Below are positions 8,177 through 15,666 of a stretch of DNA of 29,254 nt, in pieces. Where the stretch lies: positions 937 through 30,190 of the forward strand of contig DJZU01000036.1 of assembly GCA_002448715.1 (NCBI GenBank), read 5' to 3'. The number at the start of each line of letters is the position of its first letter. Position 1 is the first letter of the stretch. This stretch comes from Candidatus Neomicrothrix sp. UBA6944 (GTDB lineage: Bacteria; Actinomycetota; Acidimicrobiia; Acidimicrobiales; Poriferisodalaceae). Under the pieces are notes generated by a model. It saw only the letters and a list, made by a program, of their open reading frames with translations. It made no database searches and was not told the origin of the DNA. The translations under genes and the position numbers were made by a program.

Positions 8177-9919
8177 GTGAGTGGAGCCGAGTATCGAATC
8201 ATCCAGGAATCTGACGTTCCAGCCAAAATGAGAGATGGAACAACGTTGCTTGCTGATGTTTACAGGCCGGACGCCGAAGGTAAGTTTCCTGTTCTTTTGT
8301 TGCGCCTCCCGTATGGGAAACAGTTCATCAGCGACTTCGGCGACCACGAATTCTTTGTACCCCGGGGTTATATCGTCGCCATCCAGGACACCAGAGGCCG
8401 ATTCGCTTCTGAAGGTGACTTCACGCCATTAGTCGATGAGCCACTCGATGGCTACGACACAGTTGAATGGGCTGCAAAGCTGCCTTGGAGCAATGGGAAA
8501 GTCGGAACGATCGGACAGTCGTATCTCGGCGCCACCCAATATTTGATGTCTTGGACCAGACCTCCATCTCTGCAATGCCAGGTACCCGTATCCGCTGCGG
8601 CAGATTTTCATGCGGGTTGGGTCTACGACGTAGGCGGAGCATTGGTCCATGGCTGGATGATCCCGTACGCAATTTTCCTTGCTCGAAACACCATCGATCG
8701 AATGGGGCTTAAAGACGAGCTGTGGCCCAAGATCCGGCCCCACCTCGAACGCTCAATTAACTTCGCCAACCCGTTTACGACAGAGGCATATCGGCGGCTT
8801 CCTCTAATGGAATGGGCAGATTTGCTTCATGAAGTTGCTCCGTACCTGCGCGAATATCTTGACAACCCGGACGATGGACCCTACTGGCACAAAATTAATG
8901 CCGAACAGAAGTTTGAAGATGTCGATGTGCCGATGCTTCACGTCAGTAGTTGGTACGACATTTTCAGTCGTGACGGCACGATCATGTACAACGGACTTGC
9001 CAACGGAGCTAAAAGTGAAGAAGCAAGAAGTGGTCAACGGCTACTTCTTGGGCCGTGGGGTCACCTATTTCCCTACACCTCACCCACCAGTAAGGGCGCT
9101 GGTGAAGCGGATTTTGGGGACGCTTCCCTGCTCGACCTTCACGAATACGAGTTGGATTTTTTGGATAGGTGGCTCAAAAACCAAAATAACGAATGGGATG
9201 AACGACCACCTATTCGACTTTTCACTATGGGTCGTAACCAATGGAGAGACGAGCATGAATGGCCACTGACCCGAACTCAGTGGACTCCGATGTATCTGGA
9301 CAGTGACGGCTCCGCCAACACGCGTGGCGGCGATGGCGTACTAGCGGAAGCGGTGAGCGGTGATTCACCACCAGACACCTTCGAATACGATCCGAACAAT
9401 CCTGTGCCAACCAACGGCGGAAACCTACTTGTTTTACCCATCGGCGCTTACGACCAACGCGACATTGAGGATCGACCTGATGTCTTGGTCTACACCGGAG
9501 AAACTCTCCAGGCCGACCTCGAAGTTACCGGACCCATCAAAGTGATCTTGTTCGCTGAATCATCAGCGCTGGACACCGACTTCACCGCCAAGCTTGTTGA
9601 CGTTCACCCAAGCGGTTACGCACAAAACATCATCGATGGAATGATTCGATGCCGGTACCGAGACTCGCGGGAAAATCCGACATTGATGCGGCCGGGCCAA
9701 ATCGCAGAATTAGAAATTGATTTGTGGGGTACCTCGCACATGTTCCTTGCTGGCCACAGAATCAGACTTGACATCAGTTCCAGCAACTTTCCCAGATTTG
9801 ATCGAAACTTAAATACTGGGGGCGATCAAGCTCGAGAAACGACCTGGAAGATCGCCCACCAAAAAATCCATCACAACAGTCGATATCGGAGCCACATCTT
9901 GCTCCCAGTGATCCCTTAG
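8177..9919 (+). CDS. CocE/NonD family hydrolase (X-Pro dipeptidyl-peptidase S15-like)
   Basis: A 580-residue serine hydrolase with an alpha/beta-hydrolase domain followed by a jelly-roll C-terminal domain, as in cocaine esterase. The nucleophile elbow is Gly113-Gln-Ser115-Tyr-Leu-Gly118. The other triad members are likely Asp261 (SSWYDIFSRDG) and His296 (LLGPWGHLFP), at spacing very like CocE. The family hydrolyses esters, amides or acylated beta-lactam-type compounds. The N-terminus (VPAKMRDGTTLLADVYRP) is typical and no signal peptide is seen, so it is probably cytosolic. The start is GTG at 8177 with GAGAGGAA upstream. It precedes the D-aminoacylase gene by 113 bases; a joint role in hydrolysing an acylated amine is plausible. 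Confidence 0.93.
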   Translation: MSGAEYRIIQESDVPAKMRDGTTLLADVYRPDAEGKFPVLLLRLPYGKQFISDFGDHEFFVPRGYIVAIQDTRGRFASEGDFTPLVDEPLDGYDTVEWAAKLPWSNGKVGTIGQSYLGATQYLMSWTRPPSLQCQVPVSAAADFHAGWVYDVGGALVHGWMIPYAIFLARNTIDRMGLKDELWPKIRPHLERSINFANPFTTEAYRRLPLMEWADLLHEVAPYLREYLDNPDDGPYWHKINAEQKFEDVDVPMLHVSSWYDIFSRDGTIMYNGLANGAKSEEARSGQRLLLGPWGHLFPYTSPTSKGAGEADFGDASLLDLHEYELDFLDRWLKNQNNEWDERPPIRLFTMGRNQWRDEHEWPLTRTQWTPMYLDSDGSANTRGGDGVLAEAVSGDSPPDTFEYDPNNPVPTNGGNLLVLPIGAYDQRDIEDRPDVLVYTGETLQADLEVTGPIKVILFAESSALDTDFTAKLVDVHPSGYAQNIIDGMIRCRYRDSRENPTLMRPGQIAELEIDLWGTSHMFLAGHRIRLDISSSNFPRFDRNLNTGGDQARETTWKIAHQKIHHNSRYRSHILLPVIP

Positions 9920-10021
9920 ATTCCACCGTTGATGAAGAACCCAGACAACGATGCTGACGCCACGCCCACTTCGCGGAAGTAATGTGGTCGACAAGAGGTG
10001 AGAGCCTCAATCAATCTCATT

Positions 10022-10030
10022 GGGGGGAAA
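10022..10030 (+). promoter_or_regulatory. Ribosome binding site fixing the D-aminoacylase start
   Basis: GGGGGGAAA sits just before ATG 10033 and makes this start preferable to an in-frame ATG 17 codons upstream at 9982. Confidence 0.7.
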
Positions 10031-10032
10031 CG

Positions 10033-11742
10033 ATGAGCGAACTCATTATTCGTGGAGGCACCGTCATCGACGGCACCGGCCAACCGGGCCAGATAGCCGA
10101 CATATCGGTTCGCGACGGCGTTATCGCTGAGATCGGAAACCTCAGCGGCCGCAAGGCCGACCGCGAAATAAATGCCGAAGGTGGTGTCGTGAGCCCAGGG
10201 TTCATCGACGTACACACTCACATGGACGCTCAGATAGCGTGGGATCCGCTCGGGGAAAGCTCTTGTTTCCATGGGGTGACGACAGTCGTCATGGGTAACT
10301 GCGGATTTACTTTGGCTCCGGTTCGTTCGGACGAACGACATCTCGTCGTGCGAAATCTTGAACGAGCAGAGGACATTTCAGCAGCTGCCATGGCTGCGGG
10401 AATTGACTGGTCATGGGAGACATACCCTGAGTACCTCGACTTCGTTGAACGGACCCCAAAGGGCATCAACTACGCGGGATACGTAGGCCACTCGGCGCTG
10501 CGCACCTGGGCAATGGGTGAGCGTGCTTTTGAAGAAGAAGCCAACGAAGACGACCTCCGCCACATGGTGGGCCAACTGAGAGAATCCATTGAGGCGGGTG
10601 CAATGGGATTCACCACTTCGATCTCGGTGAATCACGCGACCTCAGACGATCGACCCGTAGCCAGCCGAATAGCACATTGGGATGAGATCGATGCTTTGGT
10701 CACCGAGATGGGAAGAATCGGAGCAGGAATATTTGAGTTGGCGAACCACCATCATCTCCGATCCCGAGATCCCGAAAAACGTGAGACCTATATCAGCCGC
10801 CTCGTTGACCTGGCAGTTCGCACCGGCGTACCAGTCACATATGGCATGTTGGCAGCGGGTCAAGGTGACAATGGTTGGAAACCAGTCATCGAACTGTTGG
10901 ATCGAATCAATAATGCTGGCGGTCGGTCATGGGGCCAGGTGCATACCCGCTACTTCGGTGTTCTTCTTTCATTTGCAACCAGACTTCCATTTGACGCGTT
11001 GCCGGTCTGGGACGAACTAAGAACTCGACCCATTGGTGAACAGCGAGCTGCGCTCACCGATCTCGCTACTCGAAGCCGACTGGTGCAAGAGGCCAACCAC
11101 GGCGACTACGGCCGTTCGATAGGTGCAGAAACGAGGAAACCTGAATGGGAACACATCTATCCGATGGAACACTCAGCGCTTCCGCCATTTCAGTCCATTG
11201 CTGCCAGTGCGAAGGAACTAAATCAGGACCCTATGGAAGTTTTCATTGACATAGCCCTCAAACACGACCTTGATATCTTCTTCATTCAGGCCGCGGCGAA
11301 CCAAGACCAGGATGTGGTCTTAGAGCTGATGCGTCACCCCTATGCCATTCCCACCTTCAGTGACAGCGGGGCCCACGTAACTCAAATTATGGACTCCTCC
11401 TTGCAGACTCACATGCTCGGTCATTGGGTGCGCAACCAAGCAGCTTTCACCTTGGAAGAGGCCATACACCGAATGACCCAAGTACCTGCTAAAGCTTGGG
11501 GATTTAACAACCGTGGTGTTCTTGCTGAAGGCAAAGCAGCAGATATCAACGTATTTGACCCGGAAACAGTCGGCCCTAATATGCCCGAATTAGTTCATGA
11601 CCTTCCCAGTGGGGCCCCTCGCTTGCGTCAAACAGCCACCGGATTTTCTGCCACCATCGTCAACGGAGAAGTCCTGGTAGACAACGGAGAGGCAACCGGA
11701 TCGACGCCAGGCCACCTGCTACGAGGTCCACTCGCGCAGTGA
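10033..11742 (+). CDS. N-acyl-D-amino-acid deacylase family amidohydrolase
   Basis: A 569-residue member of the amidohydrolase superfamily, D-aminoacylase branch. It starts with the usual small beta-sandwich (LIIRGGTVIDGTGQPG), then His61-Thr-His63 in GFIDVHTHMDAQ, and Cys90 in MGNCGFTLAP. The spacing of the two histidines to the cysteine (29 and 27 residues) matches the zinc-ligand spacing of characterised D-aminoacylases, which use a cysteine at the metal centre. A later TFSDSGAH supplies the conserved aspartate. The expected reaction is hydrolysis of an N-acyl-D-amino acid or related N-acyl compound to amine and carboxylate. Its TGA stop overlaps the GTG start of the next gene (GTGA), so it is translationally coupled to the aminotransferase. 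Confidence 0.92.
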   Translation: MSELIIRGGTVIDGTGQPGQIADISVRDGVIAEIGNLSGRKADREINAEGGVVSPGFIDVHTHMDAQIAWDPLGESSCFHGVTTVVMGNCGFTLAPVRSDERHLVVRNLERAEDISAAAMAAGIDWSWETYPEYLDFVERTPKGINYAGYVGHSALRTWAMGERAFEEEANEDDLRHMVGQLRESIEAGAMGFTTSISVNHATSDDRPVASRIAHWDEIDALVTEMGRIGAGIFELANHHHLRSRDPEKRETYISRLVDLAVRTGVPVTYGMLAAGQGDNGWKPVIELLDRINNAGGRSWGQVHTRYFGVLLSFATRLPFDALPVWDELRTRPIGEQRAALTDLATRSRLVQEANHGDYGRSIGAETRKPEWEHIYPMEHSALPPFQSIAASAKELNQDPMEVFIDIALKHDLDIFFIQAAANQDQDVVLELMRHPYAIPTFSDSGAHVTQIMDSSLQTHMLGHWVRNQAAFTLEEAIHRMTQVPAKAWGFNNRGVLAEGKAADINVFDPETVGPNMPELVHDLPSGAPRLRQTATGFSATIVNGEVLVDNGEATGSTPGHLLRGPLAQ

Positions 11743-12974
11743 GTTCCCCTCAAGATATAACTCTCGATGAGGTATACGAGCGGTATCGCTCGAAACGGCC
11801 CAAGAGCGCCGCCGCCGACGGAGAAGCTAGGAAAGTTATGCCAGGCGGAAACACGCGTTCGGTGCTCCACTTCGAACCCTTTCCCTTCCGGGTAGCGACA
11901 GCCGAAGGCCCCCATCTCGTTGATGTAGACGGCAACCAATACGTTGACTTACTTGGAAATTACACGGCGGGTCTCCTAGGTCACAGTCCCACAGCGGTAC
12001 GTCAAGCTGTTAGCGCGGCACTTGAGACCGGATTTTCTCTCGGCGCTACGCATACCGTCGAGATAGAAGCGGCGCGGCTGCTCACCGAACGATTCCCATC
12101 TCTAGAACAAGTTAGGTTCACCAACTCTGGCACCGAGGCGAACCTCATGGCACTTGCGCTAGCAAAACACCACACCGGACGCGAACGCATCCTCGCATTC
12201 AGAAACGGTTACCACGGGGGAGTGCTGGCGTTCGCTCCTGAGTCTTCACCAATGAATGTTCCTCACGACTTTGTGGTTATTCCCTTCAACGACTTTGAGG
12301 CAACCAGTGACGCCTTCGCAACAGCCCCAGATGAAATTGCCGCCGTCATTGTGGAACCTGTGCAAGGCGGGGGAGGATGCATCCCTGCCGCACCCGGTTT
12401 CCTAGCCGAACTCCGTCAGTTATGTGACCAAAACGGATCCATCCTTATCTTCGACGAAGTGATGACATCGCGCCTTGCCCCAGGTGGTGCTCAGGAATTG
12501 ATGTCGGTCCTACCGGACCTAACCACATTGGGGAAATACTTGGCTGGAGGTTTGACATTTGGAGCGTTCGGTGGTCGCGCAGATTTACTTTCTGCTTTCG
12601 ATCCTCAACTCGGAGGAGCATTGAGTCAAGCAGGCACCTTCAACAACAACATCCTTTCGATGACAGCTGTGGTGGCAACTTTGACTCAGGTACTAACACC
12701 TGAGGTGATTCGAACGGTAAATGAACGAGGGGATCGGCTCCGTGAAAGCCTCAATGAGATATTCGAGGCCAACGACTGCCAGTTTCAAGCAACCGGCGTC
12801 GGATCTATGACCGCGATCCATGCTGAAGAACCAGCGCTCGAACTGTTCTTCCACGCGATGCTCGACAAAGGTTGGTACATAGCGCGTCGAGGGTTCATAG
12901 CACTGTCACTCGAAATTTCAGACGACCTAATCGATGCATTTTTATCAACGGTACGAACTTGGGCATCGCGATAG
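11739..12974 (+). CDS. Class III PLP-dependent aminotransferase (glutamate-1-semialdehyde-aminomutase-like)
   Basis: A 411-residue fold-type I PLP enzyme. The early MPGGNTRSVLHF and GNQYVDLLGNYTAGLLGHSP are typical of the GSA-like branch. TNSGTEANLMAL (128-139) binds the cofactor phosphate, FDEV (238-241) provides Asp239 for the pyridine nitrogen, and Lys266 (TLGKYLAGG) is the Schiff-base lysine. It transfers an amino group between an amino acid and an oxo acid, or acts as an aminomutase or epimerase. True tetrapyrrole-pathway GSA aminomutase is unlikely given the catabolic setting. The GTG start overlaps the deacylase stop by four bases, so its substrate is probably the amino compound released by that enzyme. 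The following SDR could process the carbonyl product. Confidence 0.92.
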   Translation: MSSPQDITLDEVYERYRSKRPKSAAADGEARKVMPGGNTRSVLHFEPFPFRVATAEGPHLVDVDGNQYVDLLGNYTAGLLGHSPTAVRQAVSAALETGFSLGATHTVEIEAARLLTERFPSLEQVRFTNSGTEANLMALALAKHHTGRERILAFRNGYHGGVLAFAPESSPMNVPHDFVVIPFNDFEATSDAFATAPDEIAAVIVEPVQGGGGCIPAAPGFLAELRQLCDQNGSILIFDEVMTSRLAPGGAQELMSVLPDLTTLGKYLAGGLTFGAFGGRADLLSAFDPQLGGALSQAGTFNNNILSMTAVVATLTQVLTPEVIRTVNERGDRLRESLNEIFEANDCQFQATGVGSMTAIHAEEPALELFFHAMLDKGWYIARRGFIALSLEISDDLIDAFLSTVRTWASR

Positions 12975-13028
12975 CACGGACCGTTTTCTTCTAAACCAGG
13001 TTCCTTCATGGCCACTAGGGTCTGAGGC

Positions 13029-13790
13029 ATGAGCGAATCAGCGCTTCCCTCTATGCGAGTCGATGGCCAAATAGCTCTTGTTACAGGGGCAGGTCGAGGA
13101 ATTGGCAAAGGCTGCGCTCTAGCCCTCGCGGAAGCTGGTGCCGAAGTTATTGCGCTTAGCCGCACTGAATCAGAACTGAACGAAGTTATAGATGAAATTC
13201 AAACCGCTGGCGGGACCGCTCACAAAATGGTTTGCGACGTAAGCGACGGAACAGCTGTTAGAGAACAAATCTCCCAGCTCAAACGACTCGATATTTTGGT
13301 CAACAACGCGGGAATCCTTAAACCATCCTCACTTCTGGATCTCACCGAAGCTGACTTGGATGCAATGCTTCAGATCAATTGTCGAGGAGCTGTTCTCGTT
13401 GCCCAAGCAGCTGTTCAAATCATGAAGCAACAGGCTTCAGGAGTCGTGATCAACATGTCCTCAACATTTGGAATTAACGGACGCGCCAACAACAGCATTT
13501 ACTCAGCAACCAAACATTTCATCGAAGGATTCACTAAATCAACGGCCCTAGAACTAGCACCTTTGGGTGTGCGAGTAGTCGCCGTAGGTCCAACAGCAAT
13601 TGATACGCCGCTCACCCACGACCGACTGAATGATCCCGAAATCGGCGGGGACCTTCTTTCCCGGATCCCACTGGGTCGGTTCGGACAAATTAACGACGTT
13701 GTCGGAGCGGTGGTTTTCTTGGCGTCACCGGCAGCTTCACTCATTAACGGAACGACGCTAATGGTGGATGGCGGCTGGTCGGCCCAGTAA
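13029..13790 (+). CDS. Short-chain dehydrogenase/reductase (SDR), second copy
   Basis: A 253-residue classical SDR. TGAGRGIG is at residues 19-26, NNAG at 92-95, catalytic serine at 144-145 and Tyr158-xxx-Lys162 (YSATK). Ser44-Arg45 after the second strand suggests a preference for NADP(H), unlike the first SDR in the window. The C-terminus LINGTTLMVDGGWSAQ is the usual family ending. GAGG precedes the ATG. The gene lies 54 bases after the aminotransferase on the same strand and may reduce or oxidise the carbonyl product of that step (inference). It resembles 3-oxoacyl reductase-type and gluconate/sorbitol-type SDRs, but the substrate is unknown. Confidence 0.93.
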   Translation: MSESALPSMRVDGQIALVTGAGRGIGKGCALALAEAGAEVIALSRTESELNEVIDEIQTAGGTAHKMVCDVSDGTAVREQISQLKRLDILVNNAGILKPSSLLDLTEADLDAMLQINCRGAVLVAQAAVQIMKQQASGVVINMSSTFGINGRANNSIYSATKHFIEGFTKSTALELAPLGVRVVAVGPTAIDTPLTHDRLNDPEIGGDLLSRIPLGRFGQINDVVGAVVFLASPAASLINGTTLMVDGGWSAQ

Positions 13791-13800
13791 AAGCCCCCGA

Positions 13801-13843
13801 CCTATCACTAAATTAGGCTTACAGTTCGACCGACTTTGATAGG
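13801..13843 (+). repeat. Short inverted repeat overlapping a ribosome site
   Basis: CCTATC at 13801-13806 is complementary to GATAGG at 13838-13843. The right arm overlaps the AGGGGA ribosome site of the DUF1330 gene, so pairing would hide it. The arms are only six bases and could be chance. Confidence 0.3.
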
Positions 13844-13849
13844 GGACAG

Positions 13850-14269
13850 ATGGGCGTTCATCGTGAAGAACTGCACATAGCGGGCTTAGAGCAACTCAAT
13901 GTGGATGAACCTGTCGTGATGTTAAATCTAATGAAATTCAGAGACCGGTCCTCTGATGGCGATGGCAGTGGCTGGGATGCGTATCAGCGCTACAGCAAAG
14001 AAGTAATCGGAATGTTGAAAACGCATGGCGGAACAATCCTGTGGGCGGGACCAGTTGAGTCAATGGCCCTTGGAGAGCTATCGGACGGAGACTGGGATTA
14101 CGTTTCGATGGTGCTGTACCCGAGGCCCGCAGCCTTTCTCAACATGATGAACTCCGATGCGTACCGAGGTCCCAACGAACACAGAGAGAATGGGACCGAG
14201 AAGCACAGCATCATTGCGTTGAGCACCGATTACTCTAAATTTCTCGGCGTTCACAACAGGGCAATATAG
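13850..14269 (+). CDS. DUF1330-like dimeric alpha/beta-barrel protein, first copy
   Basis: A 139-residue protein of the ferredoxin-like, dimeric alpha/beta-barrel type. The core stretch PVVMLNLMKFRD (about residues 23-34) is the typical first strand of DUF1330 proteins, followed by a YQRYSKEV helix and a second half with WDYVSMVLYPRPAAFLNMM. It is homologous to the gene at 24470, with the same order of motifs: (V/I)xM(L/I)NL(M/L)KF, then Y..YxK.V, then W(D/E)xV..xxYP. The function of DUF1330 is not established; relatives include small monooxygenases and binding proteins. AGGGGA precedes the ATG. It sits at the end of the hydrolase-deacylase-aminotransferase-SDR run. Confidence 0.8.
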   Translation: MGVHREELHIAGLEQLNVDEPVVMLNLMKFRDRSSDGDGSGWDAYQRYSKEVIGMLKTHGGTILWAGPVESMALGELSDGDWDYVSMVLYPRPAAFLNMMNSDAYRGPNEHRENGTEKHSIIALSTDYSKFLGVHNRAI

Positions 14270-14321
14270 GACCACCCGGCGACACCGAATCTCCGCGCAA
14301 CATGGTTACGAAGATCGACGA

Positions 14322-14591
14322 TTAATGAGGAGGAGCGACTTCTGACAAGTTGTAGATGGTGTGATGACTTACGAACTGGGCCGTGCGTTCAGCAAATTCC
14401 GGTGCTCCCATAAATTCGGCCATAGCCTCAAGGTCAACACCGTAGGCAACAACCATTGCGGTCTTCTCATCGGCTTGGCCAACAAGCACCTCTCCGGTCA
14501 TGAATTGCGCTCGCACCTCCGCATCACCATCAAATACGGCTTTCCATTCTTCGTAAGGAGCGACGAGGTGGGCTAAAAGGAGTAAATCCAT
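14322..14591 (-). CDS. Small ferredoxin-like-fold (Dabb-type) protein
   Basis: An 89-residue protein from ATG 14591, preceded by GAGAGAGAAG. The pattern is strand-helix-strand-strand-helix-strand: DLLLLAHLVAP, EEWKAVFDGDAEVRAQF, EKTAMVVAYGVDLEAMAEFM, then a closing HHTIYNLSEV. This resembles small dimeric alpha/beta-barrel proteins (cyclase- or ABM-like). The frame is open 25 codons further upstream, but that part would cover the divergent promoter region and lacks family character. It diverges from the TauD-type dioxygenase. No catalytic residues can be named. Confidence 0.65.
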   Translation of the reverse strand: MDLLLLAHLVAPYEEWKAVFDGDAEVRAQFMTGEVLVGQADEKTAMVVAYGVDLEAMAEFMGAPEFAERTAQFVSHHTIYNLSEVAPPH

Positions 14592-14674
14592 ATCACTTCT
14601 CTCTCTAGCGGAAACACCGAGTATAGGTGAGCCCTCTTCAACCTCTAACCCCAGGTTGCGCGACACTAGTAGTT
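14592..14674. promoter_or_regulatory. Divergent intergenic region between Dabb-type and TauD genes
   Basis: These 83 bases lie between two divergent starts and should hold both promoters. No Shine-Dalgarno precedes the TauD ATG, so that transcript may be leaderless. I cannot assign -10 or -35 elements with confidence. Confidence 0.35.
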
Positions 14675-15529
14675 ATGGAGTTCGAACCTCTGCACAGCGA
14701 CTTTGGTGCACGCGTCAGCGGCGTTGACCTCACTGGACCGCTTTCTCCTGAGCTAGTTGAAGCGTTGCACATTGCTATTGATGAACATTCCGTTTTGCTA
14801 TTCCCCGAACAGGACATGACCGATGAGGCCCAGATGCATCTCACCCAAGCTCTCGGAGAACCCGAAGAAAATCATGTCACGTTCGGACGTACAGGCGAGA
14901 TCGTTCACATCGGGACGGTAGGCAACGTCATTGACGACGAAAGCAAACGTGATGAGTCCGATCCTCACACACGCTCAATGAAGGGCAACAATCTCTGGCA
15001 CTCAGACTCCTCATTTCGACTAGTGCCTTCATATGTGTCAATTCTGCATGCCTATGAGGTTCCAGCGAAGGGAGGAGCGACTGAGTTCGTTAGCCAACGC
15101 AGCGCCTACAGCCGGCTGGACTCCCAAAGTCAAAACCAAATCAACGATCTGCATGTCCTGCATGATTACGTCTTTAGCCGCACAAAAACAGCACCCGTTC
15201 ACGACAACCACGCTGCGTCCTTACCTCCGATCGAACAAAAACTGGTTCGAACTAATCCCCGCTATGGACATCGCAACTACTACGTTGGTTCACACGCCCG
15301 TTCGATCATCGGTTGGAGCGGAATCGAGAGCAGAAAACTCATCGACGAGCTGAATGATCTGGCGACGCGACCTGAACATCGATGGTCTCAACAATGGAGC
15401 CGAGGCGACACGTTGTTCTGGGACAACCGATGCATTCTCCACCGAGGAACCGGATACGACGCTGATCTCTATCGGCGTAACATGCGTCAAACGCGAGTGA
15501 GGGGCGTTGGGCCAACCTTGGAGGAATAG
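14675..15529 (+). CDS. TauD/TfdA family Fe(II)/2-oxoglutarate dioxygenase
   Basis: A 284-residue oxygenase of the TauD/TfdA family. It begins with the usual FGARVSGVDLTGPLS. The metal triad is His109-Ser-Asp111 (LWHSDSSF) and His256 (DNRCILHRGTGYD), and Arg271 in MRQTRVRG is the likely 2-oxoglutarate anchor. The family cleaves C-S bonds in sulfonates, ether bonds in phenoxyacetates, or hydroxylates amino-acid-like compounds. The form of the sequence is closer to TfdA-type enzymes than to taurine dioxygenase, but the substrate is unknown. ATG 14675 gives the family N-terminus; the frame is open 16 codons further upstream without a better start. It diverges from a small alpha/beta-barrel gene, which may be coregulated. 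Confidence 0.92.
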   Translation: MEFEPLHSDFGARVSGVDLTGPLSPELVEALHIAIDEHSVLLFPEQDMTDEAQMHLTQALGEPEENHVTFGRTGEIVHIGTVGNVIDDESKRDESDPHTRSMKGNNLWHSDSSFRLVPSYVSILHAYEVPAKGGATEFVSQRSAYSRLDSQSQNQINDLHVLHDYVFSRTKTAPVHDNHAASLPPIEQKLVRTNPRYGHRNYYVGSHARSIIGWSGIESRKLIDELNDLATRPEHRWSQQWSRGDTLFWDNRCILHRGTGYDADLYRRNMRQTRVRGVGPTLEE

Positions 15530-15654
15530 AGCACCCATTCGCAATTACGCATAGATGTCTTAGCGTCCGCCGTACATGAGTATCGAACCGGTACCCTCGG
15601 TACACCTCGGAACAGTGGTTCGGTGCTCCCCCCACCGCTTTAATCGCCGAGAGC

Positions 15655-15659
15655 AAGGA
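15655..15659 (+). promoter_or_regulatory. Ribosome binding site for the TTG start of the helicase
   Basis: AAGGA lies seven bases before TTG 15667. This supports TTG as the start, since no ATG or GTG occurs in frame close to the conserved N-terminus. Confidence 0.65.
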
Positions 15660-15666
15660 CCTTCCG

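Noticed and set aside
12785..13165. Minus-strand frames of 100-130 residues lying inside the aminotransferase, PhyH, helicase and MFS genes
   Set aside because: They are antisense shadows of well-supported genes, without family motifs or ribosome sites.
15584..15622. Inverted repeat CGAACC/GGTTCG and possible tRNA or leader RNA before the helicase
   Set aside because: No cloverleaf or anticodon arm can be drawn and the arms are six bases; not a tRNA, and no known riboswitch recognised.
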